DNA of 64,000 nucleotides, from assembly GCA_963555705.1 (NCBI GenBank), contig OY743187.1:11174133-11238132 (forward strand), in the 5' to 3' direction. Positions within the stretch are counted from its first letter, which is position 1; each line of letters opens with the position of its first letter. Source of the stretch: Ligustrum vulgare (lineage: Eukaryota > Streptophyta > Magnoliopsida > Lamiales > Oleaceae). The translations under genes and the position numbers were made by a program. The notes beneath the pieces were generated by a model, which was given only the letters and a program-made list of their open reading frames with translations, was not told the origin of the DNA and ran no database searches. Positions 22,890 to 35,960 of the stretch are shown here, in pieces.

Positions 22890-25040
22890 TTAATATTTCA
22901 GAAGAATATTAATATGACTATCATAAATAATTTGTTGTTGCTCCTAAAGTAACACGACATTATAATATTCCAGAAAGAATATTATTTGCTCCAGAAGAGT
23001 ATAAATTATGATTGTCAATATTTTAAAAGAATATTGACCTATTATTGAAGAAATAATAGAAAGATACAACATGCTCCTAAAGTAGCACAATAGTATATTA
23101 ATATTTCAGAAGAATATATTAATCATAAATTTGTCCATTACAAATTTATAGACGTTGTTGATTTATTGTGTTGTTGTTCCTGAAGTAGTACAACAATATA
23201 TATTTATTAATATTTTAGAAGAATATTAATTATAAATCTATCAATTACAAGTATTATTGTTATTATTGATTTAAATTGATAATTTCATTATGTTCTTACT
23301 CCTAAAGTAGCATAACAGATAATTAATATTTCAGAAGAATATTAGCCATATAGTTGTTTATTATAAATAATTTGTTGTTAATCCTGAAGTAGCACAGCAT
23401 TATAATTAATATTTTAGAAGAATATTATTTGCTCTTGAATGACATAAATTATAATTTTCAACATTTCAGAGAATATTGATTTATTATTTTTTGAAGAATC
23501 GAAATAAGTTCGTTAGCGGAAGAAGTCATCTCTTGTTCCAGCACATTAATTTTCAGTCTAAAAGGTACTGAAAATTTTTCATTGTCTATTTTTGTCAATA
23601 TCAATTATATTTGTATATATCATTTGTGACGCACAAGATTAGTCTAAAATCTTGGAATCAAAATCAGCAAAGATTGGATAGCCACGTTCACATTTTATTT
23701 GTAGTATACCTCTTTGTTTATGTTAATCCAATATTATTGTAATCTCTAGATTTTATCTTTATCTTGTAACCCAAGTAATATCATGTATATATAAGATTAC
23801 TTGCTCCTGAAGAGCATTATATTACAATTTCAATATTTCAGAGGAATATTGACTCAATGCTCCTGAAGAAGTATAATTTAAAATATGTTTTAAACGAATA
23901 TGATATTGGTGTTCTCGAATAAACCCAACCCACATTAGATAAATATTTCAGAAGAATATTTTATCATCACTTGTGTAGAGCATAAATATTGTTAGTTCAA
24001 AAGATAGAACGAATCATTAATATCGATATTCCTGAAGAATATTATTTGCTCCTGAAAAGCATAATTTGTCAATATTCCTGAAGAATATTGACTTGATATT
24101 CTTGAAGAGTTGCAATTTTAGAAATATAATTATTTCAAATGAATAATTTGTTATTTTTGTTCCTAACTAGTATAATAGATATTAATTATTGTTATAATTG
24201 AATAAACTTCGAATCAATATTCCAGAAGAATATTGCGTTATTACTACGTTTCAATATTCTAGAAGAATATTATTTTATTGCTTATGAAATAAATATTGTA
24301 TTCTCGTTCTTAAAGAAATTCGAATTTATTAATAATCCAGAATATTATTATGATGTAGAATAATATATTGTTGTGATGATTCCTGAAAAATCATAATTTT
24401 ATCTCATATGAAATTTGCTTTTGAAGAGCCTAATATTACGATATATGTTATTAATTTGATATTCTGAAACAATATTTTTGTTGTTACTCCTGAAGATTAA
24501 CAATTTTATTTTATGATAAATATTCAATTTATTATATTACTTGTTCATGAATAACATAGTTTCTTTTTCTGCTCAAAGTAAAGGTTTGTATTCTATTAAC
24601 TTTGAATTTCCATAGAAAGTGATATAGTTATTCGATCTTATCATATCGTTTTAATTATATTAACTTACAAAAACATTTGTTTGAATGTATGCTTTATATT
24701 CAATTATATAGTACAATATTCCAGAAGAATATTGTATTACTATTCTAGAAAAAGAAACAATCTAAATCAATGTTCCAGAAGAATATTGATCTAAATCGAT
24801 ATTCCAGCAGAATATTTCACATTAGAAATATCTCATTTGAGTTATTTAATGAAATATTCTGGAAGAAATAGAATATTTCGTTTTTGCTCTTGAAGAAGTA
24901 AAATCTCATTTCACATTGAATAAAGATTAATATGTTGTTGCTCCCGAAGAAATATAACAATTATAAAATAATATTAACTACTCTTGAAAGAGCATGATAT
25001 TACAATTTCAATATTACAGAAGAATATTGACATATTGATT
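22890..25040 (+). repeat. Array of stem-loops with conserved CTGAA/CAGAA loops
   Basis: More than twenty short inverted repeats share the core C-CWGAA-G. Exact perfect examples are 24068-24092 (arm GTCAATATTC, loop CTGAA, 10 bp), 24712-24736 (arm TACAATATTC, loop CAGAA, 10 bp), 24215-24235 (arm CAATATTC, loop CAGAA, 8 bp) and 23802-23816 (arm TGCTC, loop CTGAA, 5 bp). Slightly decayed versions lie near 22890, 22962, 23213, 23329, 23943, 24019, 24250 and 25007. No long ORF spans the region. It corresponds to the element's 5' leader/gag part. Confidence 0.8.
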
Positions 25041-26172
25041 TTGAATGAGTAATAAAAACCTGCTTTCGAAGTATCATATGTTTTGAAGAATATATCATTT
25101 GAGTCTATATTTATCTCTGAAGGAAAATATATAATTAATGTCATAAGGACATTGATTTTGTTGGATTATTTGAATGATATATGATTATATAATGTTTAAT
25201 CATTGAATTATATCTTATATTGAACCAGAAGTTCAATTTGATTTTATTATTTGGCATGACCAGTTGGACCATCACTGAATTAATAATGATGTGAAATTAA
25301 AATGGATACTCAATGAAGAACCAGAAAATTCTTCAATTCAATCATATATAATGTTTGTTCTCTTTCATAAATCTTCTTAACTATCATTAGCTAAAATAGG
25401 GATTAAATTACCTATATTTCTGATAATAATTAGGGTGATAAATGGGCCCCCATCATTCTCCACATTGATCATCTAAATATTATTTGTTTCTAATAAATTT
25501 GATACATATACTAAATGATGTTCGCAACCTGAAATTTGCGAAATTATTGCTCAAATTTTAAATTATGAGCATAATCTTTAGATTATATAATCAAGAATAT
25601 GTCTTGATAATACTAGTGAACATGAATATCAACGTTTTAATAAGTGTTAGTTGGGATGTCGATAAATGATTTAACAGTTTTACTTGTTAAACACCTCCAA
25701 TTAATTTAATTGAGAATAAAATACTTCCCTTTTTGTTTAAGGAATTCTATTACGCATCATACCAACATCATAGTTCTCCCTATTATAATTGGCTTATGGT
25801 TAGAGCCTAATTTTTCCATCTAATTTTTTTTAATAGTACAATTAATCCACCATAATGCATTGAAATGGAAAATAAATAATGTTGAGAACAATGCATGATC
25901 TGAACATATATCCCAAATGGGTGATATTTTACAACGCCGAAAAAATGATTGTCAATTTGATGGACAATTTTCTCAACATTAGGGGGAAGATTAGTAGCTT
26001 AAAATCATCCTCGTAATTGATAATACGAACCAGAAGTTCGATTGAAAATATGAACGAAATGCTCAAAGATAGCATAATTACAAGATGCAATATCTATAAG
26101 AGATTGATAAAATCTCATATATTAGCTACAGATGCTCTATCTCATATTGATATATGACACGCCTGAAGCGTA

Positions 26173-26358
26173 GTGATATCTGATTCGAATAAAGATCCTC
26201 AAATAAATAAAAATGGAGCAAATGATTATGATGGTTTTATTGAGGAGGCATATACTCATGAGAGAGTATTTATTAACATAATTAATTGTAAATCTCCAGA
26301 AGAAATTCAAGTATTCGAAATATTGAAAAATTTAGATCTCTATAGTTATGTCTTGTAG
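26173..26358 (+). pseudogene. Possible copia integrase/pre-RT linker relic
   Basis: A 61-codon open stretch containing SPEEIQVFEILKN resembles, only weakly, the variable linker between integrase and reverse transcriptase in Ale-type copia polyproteins. It sits in the right order, upstream of the RT relic. It ends at a stop and is not functional. Confidence 0.3.
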
Positions 26359-26529
26359 GGAAGAAATCGAATTGAGATGATAATTGTGTCAACACGCTTT
26401 ATAAAGCACTTATGCAAAAACAAATTGTGAAGCTAGCCGCATCATAATATGAATGATAGCGAGAATAATAAAAGAAAATATGTCGAAAAAATCGACATAA
26501 AAATAGTTTGCAAAAGTATGCATTCATGC

Positions 26530-26690
26530 TAAATTAAACTTACTACAAAACCTGAAGTTTTGGGACTTGAAGTCTAAACACTTAAAAGTGTAGAGCCAGT
26601 AAAATACCTATAGGTATAGTCTAATACACGATGTGTTGCGCAACGAATATTTCAAAGATCTGGCACATATGCAATAATTTATTTGCCTGA
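26530..26690 (+). pseudogene. Copia reverse transcriptase relic (N-terminal part)
   Basis: Read with frame changes, the segment shows TLKSVEPVKY and then RCVAQRIFQRSG, matching in order the conserved start of copia reverse transcriptase (the 'PVGYKW' and 'RLVAQGFSQ' blocks). Stops interrupt both pieces. A later piece near 27017-27035 (MPEAY) fits the next conserved block. This establishes Ty1-copia identity for an otherwise unreadable element. Confidence 0.6.
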
Positions 26691-27634
26691 CAAATGCATA
26701 ATAAGTACTCATAAATATATAATATAATTATTAGAAATGTAAATACTAAAAGATGATTGACTCTAATTACTAGCTTGCGCTCTTTGATGTACCAATGAGT
26801 AATATCAAAATGTATGATCATCAACTCGGTACGTTGGGAGTATTTTTTTGAAGTACCAATAAGTGAGATTAAAAAGGATAATCAATGCCTCGGTGCTTTG
26901 AGATTGCGGTGAAATAATTAGAGAAAATCTATTTGAAATATAGGAATCGTTACCTATCTAAAATTTCACGACGTAAATTTGGTGGTAACAATATGACAAT
27001 TGCAATGTGAAACATATATTATGCCTGAAGCATACAATATAATCCTCTAAGGATTAAATATGTTTGAAACAAATAATTCAAGTTTTTAAGAAACTTGTTT
27101 TATCGAAGTATACAGATACTTTGTGAACTGAATATTTAATATGCCTTGAAAATATTCAATTTTTAATTGAATGTGATTGGTAGTATAAAATTAGATCACA
27201 TGAAGAATGATACATATGACTTTATATGAAAAAGTGTTGAAATTGAGATGTACCATTATTGTGAATAATATTTGAAAATCTTGGCAACTGATTTTCAAAT
27301 TCACGGTTAATTATTCACCTGAAGTGAATAAGTTAATTGTTCATTGAAGTGAATAAGTCAATTCCAAATTTTAGAACTGCATTAAATGCATTGATAATAT
27401 TGATTATAGAACATGACTCAATGCAGCATGTTCAAATGATTGAAAATATTTTATAGTTCTTCAAGTTCAAAGTAATAATTGAATTTATGTTCGAAGAACA
27501 AATAATATGAGATATGCGCCATTTATATATGGTTGGTGAAGATATTCTATATTGCACGGATTAACAGTTGAAATAATTATATGCAATATCCAAATAATTG
27601 TAATATTCCTATGAGGGGGAGCTAATATGCACTA

Positions 27635-28229
27635 CACTCTTTTTTCCTTAACCGAGGTTTTGTTCCACGAGGTTTTCCTGGCAAGATTTTAATGAGGTAA
27701 CTGTTATCAATGTCTATTAATATACTATCCTCTACGAGACTCCTGGAGATATCAAGATATGGATGATTCAATAGAGATTGAATCAGAGGGAGTAACTATA
27801 TGGATGATTCAATACAGATTGAATCAGGGGAGTAACTGTACTCTTTTTCCTCGTTCAGGTTTCTTTCTCACTGAATTTTTCTGACAAGGTTTTAACGAGG
27901 CAGTATCAACATACTCCAAAATTTTCCACAAATTCACTCAAGTGAAAATGAAGCTGATTTATCTACAAAAGCACTACCAACATCTACATTAAAAAAACCA
28001 GTGCACAAGATTGGAATACATCGACTCGATGGTTTACAACAATCAAAACTAGGGGAAAGTAGCTGTACTTTTTTTCCTTAGCGAAGGTTTTGTCCAATTT
28101 GATTTTCCTGGCGAGGTTTTAACGAGACAGCATTCATTTTAATACTCAAAGAATAATTGTACTCTTTTTTCTTCATTTGATATTTTTATCTCATTGGGTT
28201 TTTATCAAATAAGGTTTTAATGAGGCAGA
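27635..28229 (+). repeat. Four diverged copies of a copia 3' end motif
   Basis: A block of about 70 bases, TGTACTCTTTTTCC followed by AGGTTTT and then AAGGTTTTAACGAGGCAG, recurs at about 27635-27702, 27836-27903, 28058-28129 and 28155-28229. Plant Ale-type copia elements carry such a sequence after pol, before the polypurine tract. Between the first two copies, 'tggatgattcaatagagatt' is itself duplicated (27761 and 27802). Confidence 0.7.
27938..28037 (+). pseudogene. Copia RNase H C-terminal end
   Basis: An open stretch reads ENEADLSTKALPTSTLKKPV and then HKIGIHRLDGL, clearly the conserved last residues of an Ale-type copia polyprotein (the 'NLADLFTK' region). It is unusually well preserved against the surrounding decay, and lies between copies 2 and 3 of the 3' motif. 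Confidence 0.75.
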
Positions 28230-28259
28230 TATTTTGTAATATGCCATTCAAGGGGAGTG

Positions 28260-28421
28260 TTGTAAATATTATCTTATATTGGTGAATAATAATTGTACCC
28301 CTATAACCTTAGACGTTATTACTTTGTATATCCCTATTCTCCCCTATATATATAGGGCTCTGGTTTATAATAAAGCACACAAGTTTATCGGTGTCTCTAA
28401 TTTTCTCTCAAATTTATAACA
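28260..28421 (+). repeat. 3' LTR of the decayed copia element
   Basis: Begins TGTTGTAAATATTATC after CAAGGGGAG and ends AATTTATAACA, followed by a poly-A run that obscures the target duplication. Confidence 0.8.
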
Positions 28422-31400
28422 AAAAAAAAAAAAATCTATTTTTTAATTAATTTTAAAAACTCTATAGAAACTTTTAGGAAACTATATAAATGAAAAAATT
28501 TACACTATGAATGCAAAAATTTGGTGGGCTACTCTTAGATGCAAAAAGTTGGTGGGCTAGTCATGATTCAAGTGCGCATTTACTTCAAGGTGTAGCTTTC
28601 AAGATATTAGGACAACCTAGTTCATAGTATTTTGAACGAAATTGGAGTACATGTCATTTTATTTATTCGATGAAAAGAAACAAACTAACATCAAAACGTG
28701 CTGAAAATCTGATTTTTGTTTACAGCAACTTACGTCTCTAACAAGAAGAACTGAAGAAGCTCACAATACTATATCCAGGAAACAAAAATGTGGGATATAG
28801 CTGGAGATCAGATTTGCTCTTTTGAAGATTTTGTAACATTTGATATTGCAAATCTTTCTTTAGATGAACCAAAGATGGAGATCATGTTGATAGTGTTATA
28901 GACGTTGATGATGATAATAATGTTATAGATACTGATAGCGATGATATATGTGAGTAAAATTGATTGTAGTATTTTTATTATTAAAATTATATTAAATAAT
29001 CTTTGAAGTTAAATATTGCAATAAATAAATAATTTTAATATAGCGTTTCATTTCCTACATTTTTCAGAAAGCACGTTCTCATTTCCCATTTCGTTTCCTG
29101 CTTTCGTGCTACCCAGCATTCCCCATTTTCACCTCCAATGTTAACCCCGATAAACGTTGTCAACTGCCACCACATCCCACCACCTACAACTTACGGAATC
29201 ACCTCCCAAACACAACCTTACCTTCGATTGGCCCACAACAACATGTGTGATCCGTGTTCGCAAATCAAATACCTTGAATCCAATTGCTGTCGATGGGACC
29301 CAATGTCACAGACCTACACCCATGACATCGTCATCCCATTTCGCCACCAATCCAAAAACAAGATTTGCTTCTGATTGTGCAGTCTTGGAAATTATGTGCT
29401 TCAATGGCTTTAGTTTAGTCCAGTGGTGAAAGTAATAAAACTTTTATAGAAGTAATCAAACGGGCCTTGCTTTTGGGGTCTCAAAAACTAAATATGGCTT
29501 TTCAAAGCATGTCAAGCAGGTCCTTAATACAAGTATAGTTGGTAAGAGTCAATCAGGGGAGGGCATTCTTAACTAGAGTCGAATCTCCTGATCAAGATTT
29601 GAGCTCCGATCCAATTCTAGAAAATTAAATTCAATCCAAAATCAAGAACAAATCGAGTTAAAGATGGTTCTTGATTTCTGAATCAAAATCGTGAGTGCCC
29701 AACTCTAAACTCAAAATTGTTCTATTGCAAGTGTTGTGTAATGGTTTATGACGAGTATTGGTTATAGTAAGGGCGGTGATGTCAATGGTGACGGGTGGTG
29801 GTGATGCATATGCTGATAAGTTATAATAATACGAAAAAATTACATCCTTTGATAACAATTTATGTAACTTCTTTTCTGTAGATGGAATGCTTATTGGAGG
29901 TAATAAGGTGACAATAGCATCGATGATGATGGGAGGTGCTTTTCCATGGATTAATTAATTACAAGACAAGAATTTACATGTTATAATAAAAGTGTGTTTA
30001 GTTTTATTACATCGATGGGTGTGATTGTTGATGGTGATGAGATGACGATACTGATGATAGTAGTGGTGGCGGCGATAGTGAGATGGTGGTACAACAATTT
30101 TAATAAAATTATTTATTTATTGTAATAACAATATCACACAGTATCCATTAAATTTTCAAAAATAAATACGTATACTCTAATAGGATTTAAATGTAAATTA
30201 ACATAAGATGTAAACCACGATAATTATAACTAATTAAATATAGCATTTCTGTAAAATTGTTAAAAAAAAAAAAATTACAAATGTGAAATAACAAAATATA
30301 ACACATTTGAACAGTTTAACTAATTTTTTTAAAAATTGATTCTCTAAATATTTGTAATTGTGAAATTAACCCCTCATACAAAAGCATATTATGAGACCAT
30401 TGGCCTAACAGAAGCCACTTTAAAAAATATACCTTTTAGGCTTTTAACTCGAGAAAATTGATGAGGAAATTAGGCAGGAACCAACCCAAGATGCACATAA
30501 TTTGAAATTTGACACCCTCAAAATCTTAACCTAAAATCTAGGTTTGAGCATTTTAATCGAAATCGAACCTCATGAATCGAGACCGGTTGGAGACCGGAGG
30601 TTCTAGTTCGATTCCCAAAAAAATATATTAGGAGCCGAAACCGAGAACTAAAAATCAACTGGGTCCGAGTAGATTATTGGTTCTTGAAGCAAAATTAATT
30701 TTTATATAGTTTTTAATTTTTTTCAATTTACGCACTAATCAAAAAATACAAAACTTTTTAAATCTAATTTAGTTAGTAATTTTTCTAAATCTCTATACTA
30801 TGACACAAAGAAATCAAGAATTTCTCCTACTCTTTTATGTTTCTTCTCACATTAGATTGTTGCATTTTATTATTTAGTTTAATCTTTGCAATTTGAGCTT
30901 TCCATGAATAAAAAAAATTCAAGTTAAGGTTGTGATTTAAGTTGAAAGCTTTCATTCTTTGCAATTCATGCTTTTTATTTACTTTCATTGTTTACGACAC
31001 TGAAGTGTTTTTTAATTTTTTTTATAATGCGTTATAATGGAACTTGATATATTCAAAGTTTGGATTATAATGTACATTTTTTGTTGTTTGGATTCATTGT
31101 TTTCTGTTTGAAATAAAATAAGTATCCACTATTAAGTCAAGTAGTTGAGTTTCTTAATTGAATTTTCTCTCTTGTACAAATATTTTCGAGTAGTAGCATG
31201 TTAGGTATACGTATCAAAAGAGCTTATATAAAAATATTTATTAAATGTATATATAAAGAAAATATTATAGGTAGAACCGACCCCAAATTGGAACCAAATG
31301 TTAGGGTTTGAGTTTGGTTCCAATAATTATAAGGACACAAATGGTTCCATTTATGAAATACTCAAAATACAATGGGTGGTTCACGGTATTGAAATACCCA

Positions 31401-31560
31401 GGCTGGTCCACCCGACACCTAGGCCTACTGAAATCTGCCACCTGCAGTAAAAAATATATCCATGAATATCACCCAATAAATTTTATATATCCCTACTATA
31501 TATAAAATCAACTTTCAAAATTACTATTCATTGGACCAAAAACAGCACTTTTAGTTAAAA
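28422..31560. other. Long stretch without a recognised gene
   Basis: Small ORFs around 29138-29429 and 29658-29858 have no recognisable features or splice context. 30550-30690 carries 'accgg' and 'gaaccg'-type repeats like those in the hAT-type MITE at 38724, so it may be a relic of that family. I see nothing else. Confidence 0.4.
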
Positions 31561-31960
31561 TGAAACACGTCTCTTCTTTCTCTTCCTCAGTTAATAGCGC
31601 TTTTTCCGTCCTATCCCTACGATAATATAATCAGGGAAAAAAAATGGTGGTTCCACTTCCAGAATCTTCATCCGTCTTTCGTTTCCTCTGTCCTCTCCTC
31701 TTCAGCTTTCCATCTCTGCCATCTTCTTTGTTTAGGGTTTTCATTTCCATGTTCGTCCTCAATCTCCTGTAGATACGGGGGAATACATCGTGATTTGTGG
31801 GGAATAAATCAAGAATTGTGATTTGGAATTTTTTTGTTCGAAATCCAGTTTATCATCGACTAGCTTCATTTTGTGATCTCTGAAAAGAGTGTAGCTATCC
31901 ATGGAGGACTGTAGTTGCCTGAGTTCATGTGCAGTGAGACAAGAGTAAGGTGCATTTTTT
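31560..31960 (+). promoter_or_regulatory. Leader-like CT-rich segment, possible transcription start of an unknown gene
   Basis: A pyrimidine-rich stretch ('cttctttctcttcctcag', 'ctcctcttcagctttcc') typical of plant 5' leaders precedes ATGGAGGACTGTAG at 31901, which opens only 15 codons. Exon-like pieces follow near 32044-32097 and 33404-33457, each flanked by AG and GT, but no family is recognised. It could be the 5' end of the gene whose exons lie at 35961-37726, or unrelated. Confidence 0.25.
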
Positions 31961-32517
31961 GTTTTTATTTTTCTTTTCCCATGATTTTTAGCATATGGTT
32001 TCTTATTTTTTGTGATTTTTTATTGGTTTCTATTTTTTGTTGAGGTGCGTACAAGCCGTTCTGGGTTGTGAGCTACCAATAAGTCGATCTCGAAAGGTAT
32101 CTATGTTTGCTTCATTTTTTTGCCACTTTTTTTCACGAATCTTATGTTCCCTGTTCTGTTTAGGTTTGCAGTTTTTTTGGTTAGAAATCCACTCTAAATC
32201 CCCAAAATGTGGTCTTCCAGATTTTGACATAGATGTACAGATGATAGAATAAGTAGACTTGTTCCTTTGGAGTTTGAAAGGTAATATCGGTAACAAAGCA
32301 GAGACATTTATTTTCTTTTCTATTGTGTCCTTTTTTAAAAAAAAAAAAATTAAGTTCTTGATACTTGTTTCTTGTGAACCTTTAGGGCTTGGTAGAAGAT
32401 TTCTGTGTACAGAGCTATGGAAGTCTTGTGTTCATTCATAAGTGGATGTTCCCAAAAAAAAAAATTGTGAGTATTCTACTTTTTGCAGGTTTATATATAG
32501 AAAAATAATCTTTTGGT

Positions 32518-33067
32518 GTATTGAGTGTTATCGTGATTCGCATCTTTGATTGCAAGTTCAAGCTTGGACTTTTTTTTTTCTGATTTGGTTAATTAATTGG
32601 AGGTATCACACAATTAGAAAATTTAGTCTGCCCTGAAAGATGCTACATTGTATTTTTATAATAATAATAAAATTTAGTTTTGCGGTTTTTTTCCCCTGCC
32701 CTTTTTCTTTCAGATTTTTGTAGATTTTCCTTTTCAATCTTAAATCAAGTTGAATGAGGAATTTTACGTTGAACAGCAAATGTAATGTTGATGTATTGAG
32801 TGTTATCGTGATTCGCATCTTTGATTGCAAGTTCAAGCTTAGACTTTTTTTCTTTCTGATTTGGTTAATTAATTGGAGGTATCACACAATTAGAAAATTT
32901 AGTCTGCCCTGAAAGATGCTATCTTGTATTTTTAATAATAATAAAATTTAGTTTTGCGGTTTTTTTTCCCCGCCCTTTTTCTTTCAGATTTTTGTAGATT
33001 TTCCTTTTCAATCTTAAATCAAGTTGAGTGAGGAATTTTACGTTGAACAGCAAATGTAATGTTTATG
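32518..33067. repeat. Direct tandem duplication, 275-bp unit
   Basis: 'gtattgagtgttatcgtgat' starts at 32518 and again at 32793, and the two units match closely along their length, including 'gaaagatgcta' and 'aacagcaaatgtaatgtt'. Differences are in T runs and a few bases. It lies in a presumed intron. Confidence 0.9.
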
Positions 33068-33943
33068 TGATATTCTGTTTATTTGTCTCACGATTTTTGT
33101 GCTTCGTTTATGGACTAAAGCTCAAATCAAGTAAAATATATTGAGGTTATGATTGATGATTTTCCAGTGGATTCCCAGATTTTTCCTCAAGTATTACAGG
33201 TTAATAATATTGCATTTGTCTTATTTTGTTCAAATTTCTAAAATTTCTTTTTCTCCATTTTTTAATCAATTTGATTGAGTAAGTAATTCTATATTTAATA
33301 TTGGAAGTGATATTGATGTGGTATTTTGTATATTTGTGTCTGGACTTTCTTGCTTGTATTGTGGACTGAATTTTAATCAATTTTGTATATTCGTATGGCA
33401 GCTGAAGCTGCTAAGAACGCGTTACTGGAAAACGTTGTGGATAATAAATAGGATGCAGGTAATTAGTATCTACTTCTTATTCTGATTTTTGAATTTGTTA
33501 TTTACCCTTCATAATATGTATTGTTTTGTTGATTTATTCATCAATTCTGATTGCCTCTTGCTCCTTTATATAAATTAATATGTTTGATAATCATATTTTT
33601 GTTTTATTAGAATAATTCTTCATTTGTCCTATGTAGAACTTTTCGATTCTTGGTGTTATGCTATCACCATTTATATTTTCCAACTAGATTCACATGTAAA
33701 TCAAGAGCAGATAGAACCAAATTTTGTCGCGTTTGTAAAGATGGAAAATGATCTACTATTCTTTAAGAAAATAATTTATATAAAATGAAAAGACAACAAG
33801 TTTAATCAACTCTAGATTTAACTTTAACGTATGATTTAGTCCACCCGTTTCTTCGGTTGAATTTTGATATGATGGCATTAACATGTCTAATGCACAAACT
33901 TGGTGATTTTGCGGAGAAATTCAAAGAAGACTTGTTAAAGATA

Positions 33944-34080
33944 GCAATAACCACTTTGAGTTTCGAAATTCTCTCTCAGGACAAAGAACATTTGCAACAC
34001 TAGCTGTCGATGCAATAACCACTTTGAGTTCTGAAATTCTCTCAAGTCAAAGAACATTATGCAACACTAGCCGTCGATGC
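33944..34080. repeat. Direct tandem duplication, 68-bp unit
   Basis: 'gcaataaccactttgagtt' followed by 'caacactagctgtcgatgca' occurs twice in a row (33944 and 34012) with small differences. Confidence 0.85.
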
Positions 34081-35960
34081 AATTTTGAGGCTAAAAGTAA
34101 AGTCTTTTACACTTAGTTACTTGTGAATTTGATGTCTTGAGTGTGCTACATAGGCAGTTTCGTCATACCTGTCAATTGTTGTCTCCTGGTAATAGTAATT
34201 TAGCTATTAAAAATGGTCGGCAACTTCGAAAACCGATGAAAATGTTTTAGCTGCATTTACTGATGACTGTTGGACGACTTTGTGAGTTCAAAATTTGAAG
34301 TTCTCTATAGTTTATCTAATTGGTTAGTTGGAAATAACAGGGCAATACAAGTCTAGAGTCCATTCAAATTATTAAGAAACAAGGAGGTTCATTAAAAAAG
34401 TCATTCATGGATGAGGGTGAGCCATCTGAACATTTTCGATCTAACATGTGATTTTGTTTACCATTTTTATGCTATTCTAGCCATGCGTACCTTATTTTCT
34501 TGTGTGAATTCTCTTTCTCGTTATTCATGGAATGAGAACGGGGAGGATCTGCTCTTAATTGCTTAAATTAATTAATTTATTATAGAAAAATCCTTTGATT
34601 ATATGTTGATTCATTCTTGCAAATACTTGATAACAACACGAATAAGGTTAATAAGTTGTGATTTTTTATTTTATTTTATTTTTTGAGTCGATAAACCTTA
34701 ATTGTGTTTTATACACAACAAAGAGGGAACCAGTTGACCTGACTGAAATTATGACGTGTTGTGTCAATATTCTCTAGCTGTTATTTTGAGCTTCAAACTT
34801 CTAGGTTTTGATGCAATGCTTGAAGAAAGTATTGACAGTAGTAAAAGGTTGCTCTAGCATAAATAAATGTGTGAAGCAACTTTTGTGAAGAAACTATTTC
34901 CTTTTCTCTATCATGGTGGGAGGTCAAAAGGACATGAAATAGTTTCATCCGGCCAAACATGTCAAGCTTTAGGAAAGTGATTAAAAGCTTCAAAGAGAAG
35001 GGATTTATCTATACAGTAGGCTAATTATGGCCTTATAGCTGTCATAGTTACTCCTAAATCGAAGACATACTCTATTGAGAAAGACTAATGTTATTTTAAT
35101 TACTGTTTCAAAAACTTGCATATTTATGATACAAATCGCCATATGCTGATATTAATAAGCTTATTAGCCAATGAGTCAATGCATATCGACCTAGGAAAAT
35201 GGAAGTTTTTTTCTTTTAATTGTCAACTCCTACTTACACTATAAAAAGCATGTTTCAGAAGTATTTATAAACAGTTTAAATTATGTATAGATAGATATGA
35301 GTTGTGGATAAGTGGGTAGTACTTGTGGGTCCTTCAAAATGTGTGGATAAAAATGACTTATATAGACCATTTATAAAGATGAGCCCAACATAGTTAATAG
35401 GTTAAATAACTTTAGTCATTCTTGAGAAAGAGTTGTAGATACAAATTCTTGGATCCAAATATCAGCAAACTGGTATCACTTTATGCCTTGTCATCAACCT
35501 TTGTGATTTTAAATTTATTGTGGATCACATAAATTAGGTAATGATGTGGAACTACCCATTAGAAAGGCAAAAAAATTCCTTACCCTTTTCTCCACATGGA
35601 TGTGAAAGAAAAAGGGAAAATATTCGTGGTCTTCTTGCCCTCTACCAATAAGGTAATGATACTTAATCCTCATAAAACATTAGATCAAATAATAATCTTG
35701 TAGCAGTTGTTATGGAAAGGATTGAATGGCAAGATAACATCTTTCCACCCTTTCTTGCAACTCTTTGACTTGTTCATAGAGCTATGCCAGAAGAGTTTAA
35801 GGTCGAAAATGGTTACCTCGAAATTTAGCAAATGAGTGATGGAGGCACATACCTCGCGAATTAAGCAAACAAGAAAAACAATCTTTGTTTAATATTATTG
35901 GAAAAACAGCAAAAAGTAACTTGTTTATCATACAAAACATGTGATTCATGTGTACTCCAG
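34081..35960. other. Stretch without a recognised gene
   Basis: A+T-rich, with no ORF of recognisable family and no clear repeats. If the unknown gene below is real, part of this is intron. Confidence 0.4.

Larger units (their letters stand above)
22170..28421 (+). mobile_element. Decayed Ty1-copia element (Ale/Retrofit-like)
   Basis: Direct repeats at 22170-22343 and 28260-28421 both begin TGTTGTAAATATTATCTTAT and end TTTATAACA, and are the LTRs. A TTATCAGCACGA primer-site-like motif follows the first, and a purine tract CAAGGGGAG precedes the second. The order is LTR, 5' region dominated by stem-loops, polymerase relics (reverse transcriptase near 26540-26680, RNase H end at 27938-28037), repeated 3' motif, LTR. 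All coding sequence is riddled with stops and TG/CA changes typical of methylated-C decay. Flanks AAAAT and AAAAA give at best a weak target duplication. Confidence 0.8.

Noticed and set aside
22890..25040. Hairpin array as a CRISPR or tRNA-like array
   Set aside because: The genome is eukaryotic, spacing is irregular, arms vary, and no tRNA cloverleaf is present.
29138..29429. Overlapping ORFs as a small gene
   Set aside because: His/Thr/Pro-rich readings in two frames without splice context or recognisable motifs.
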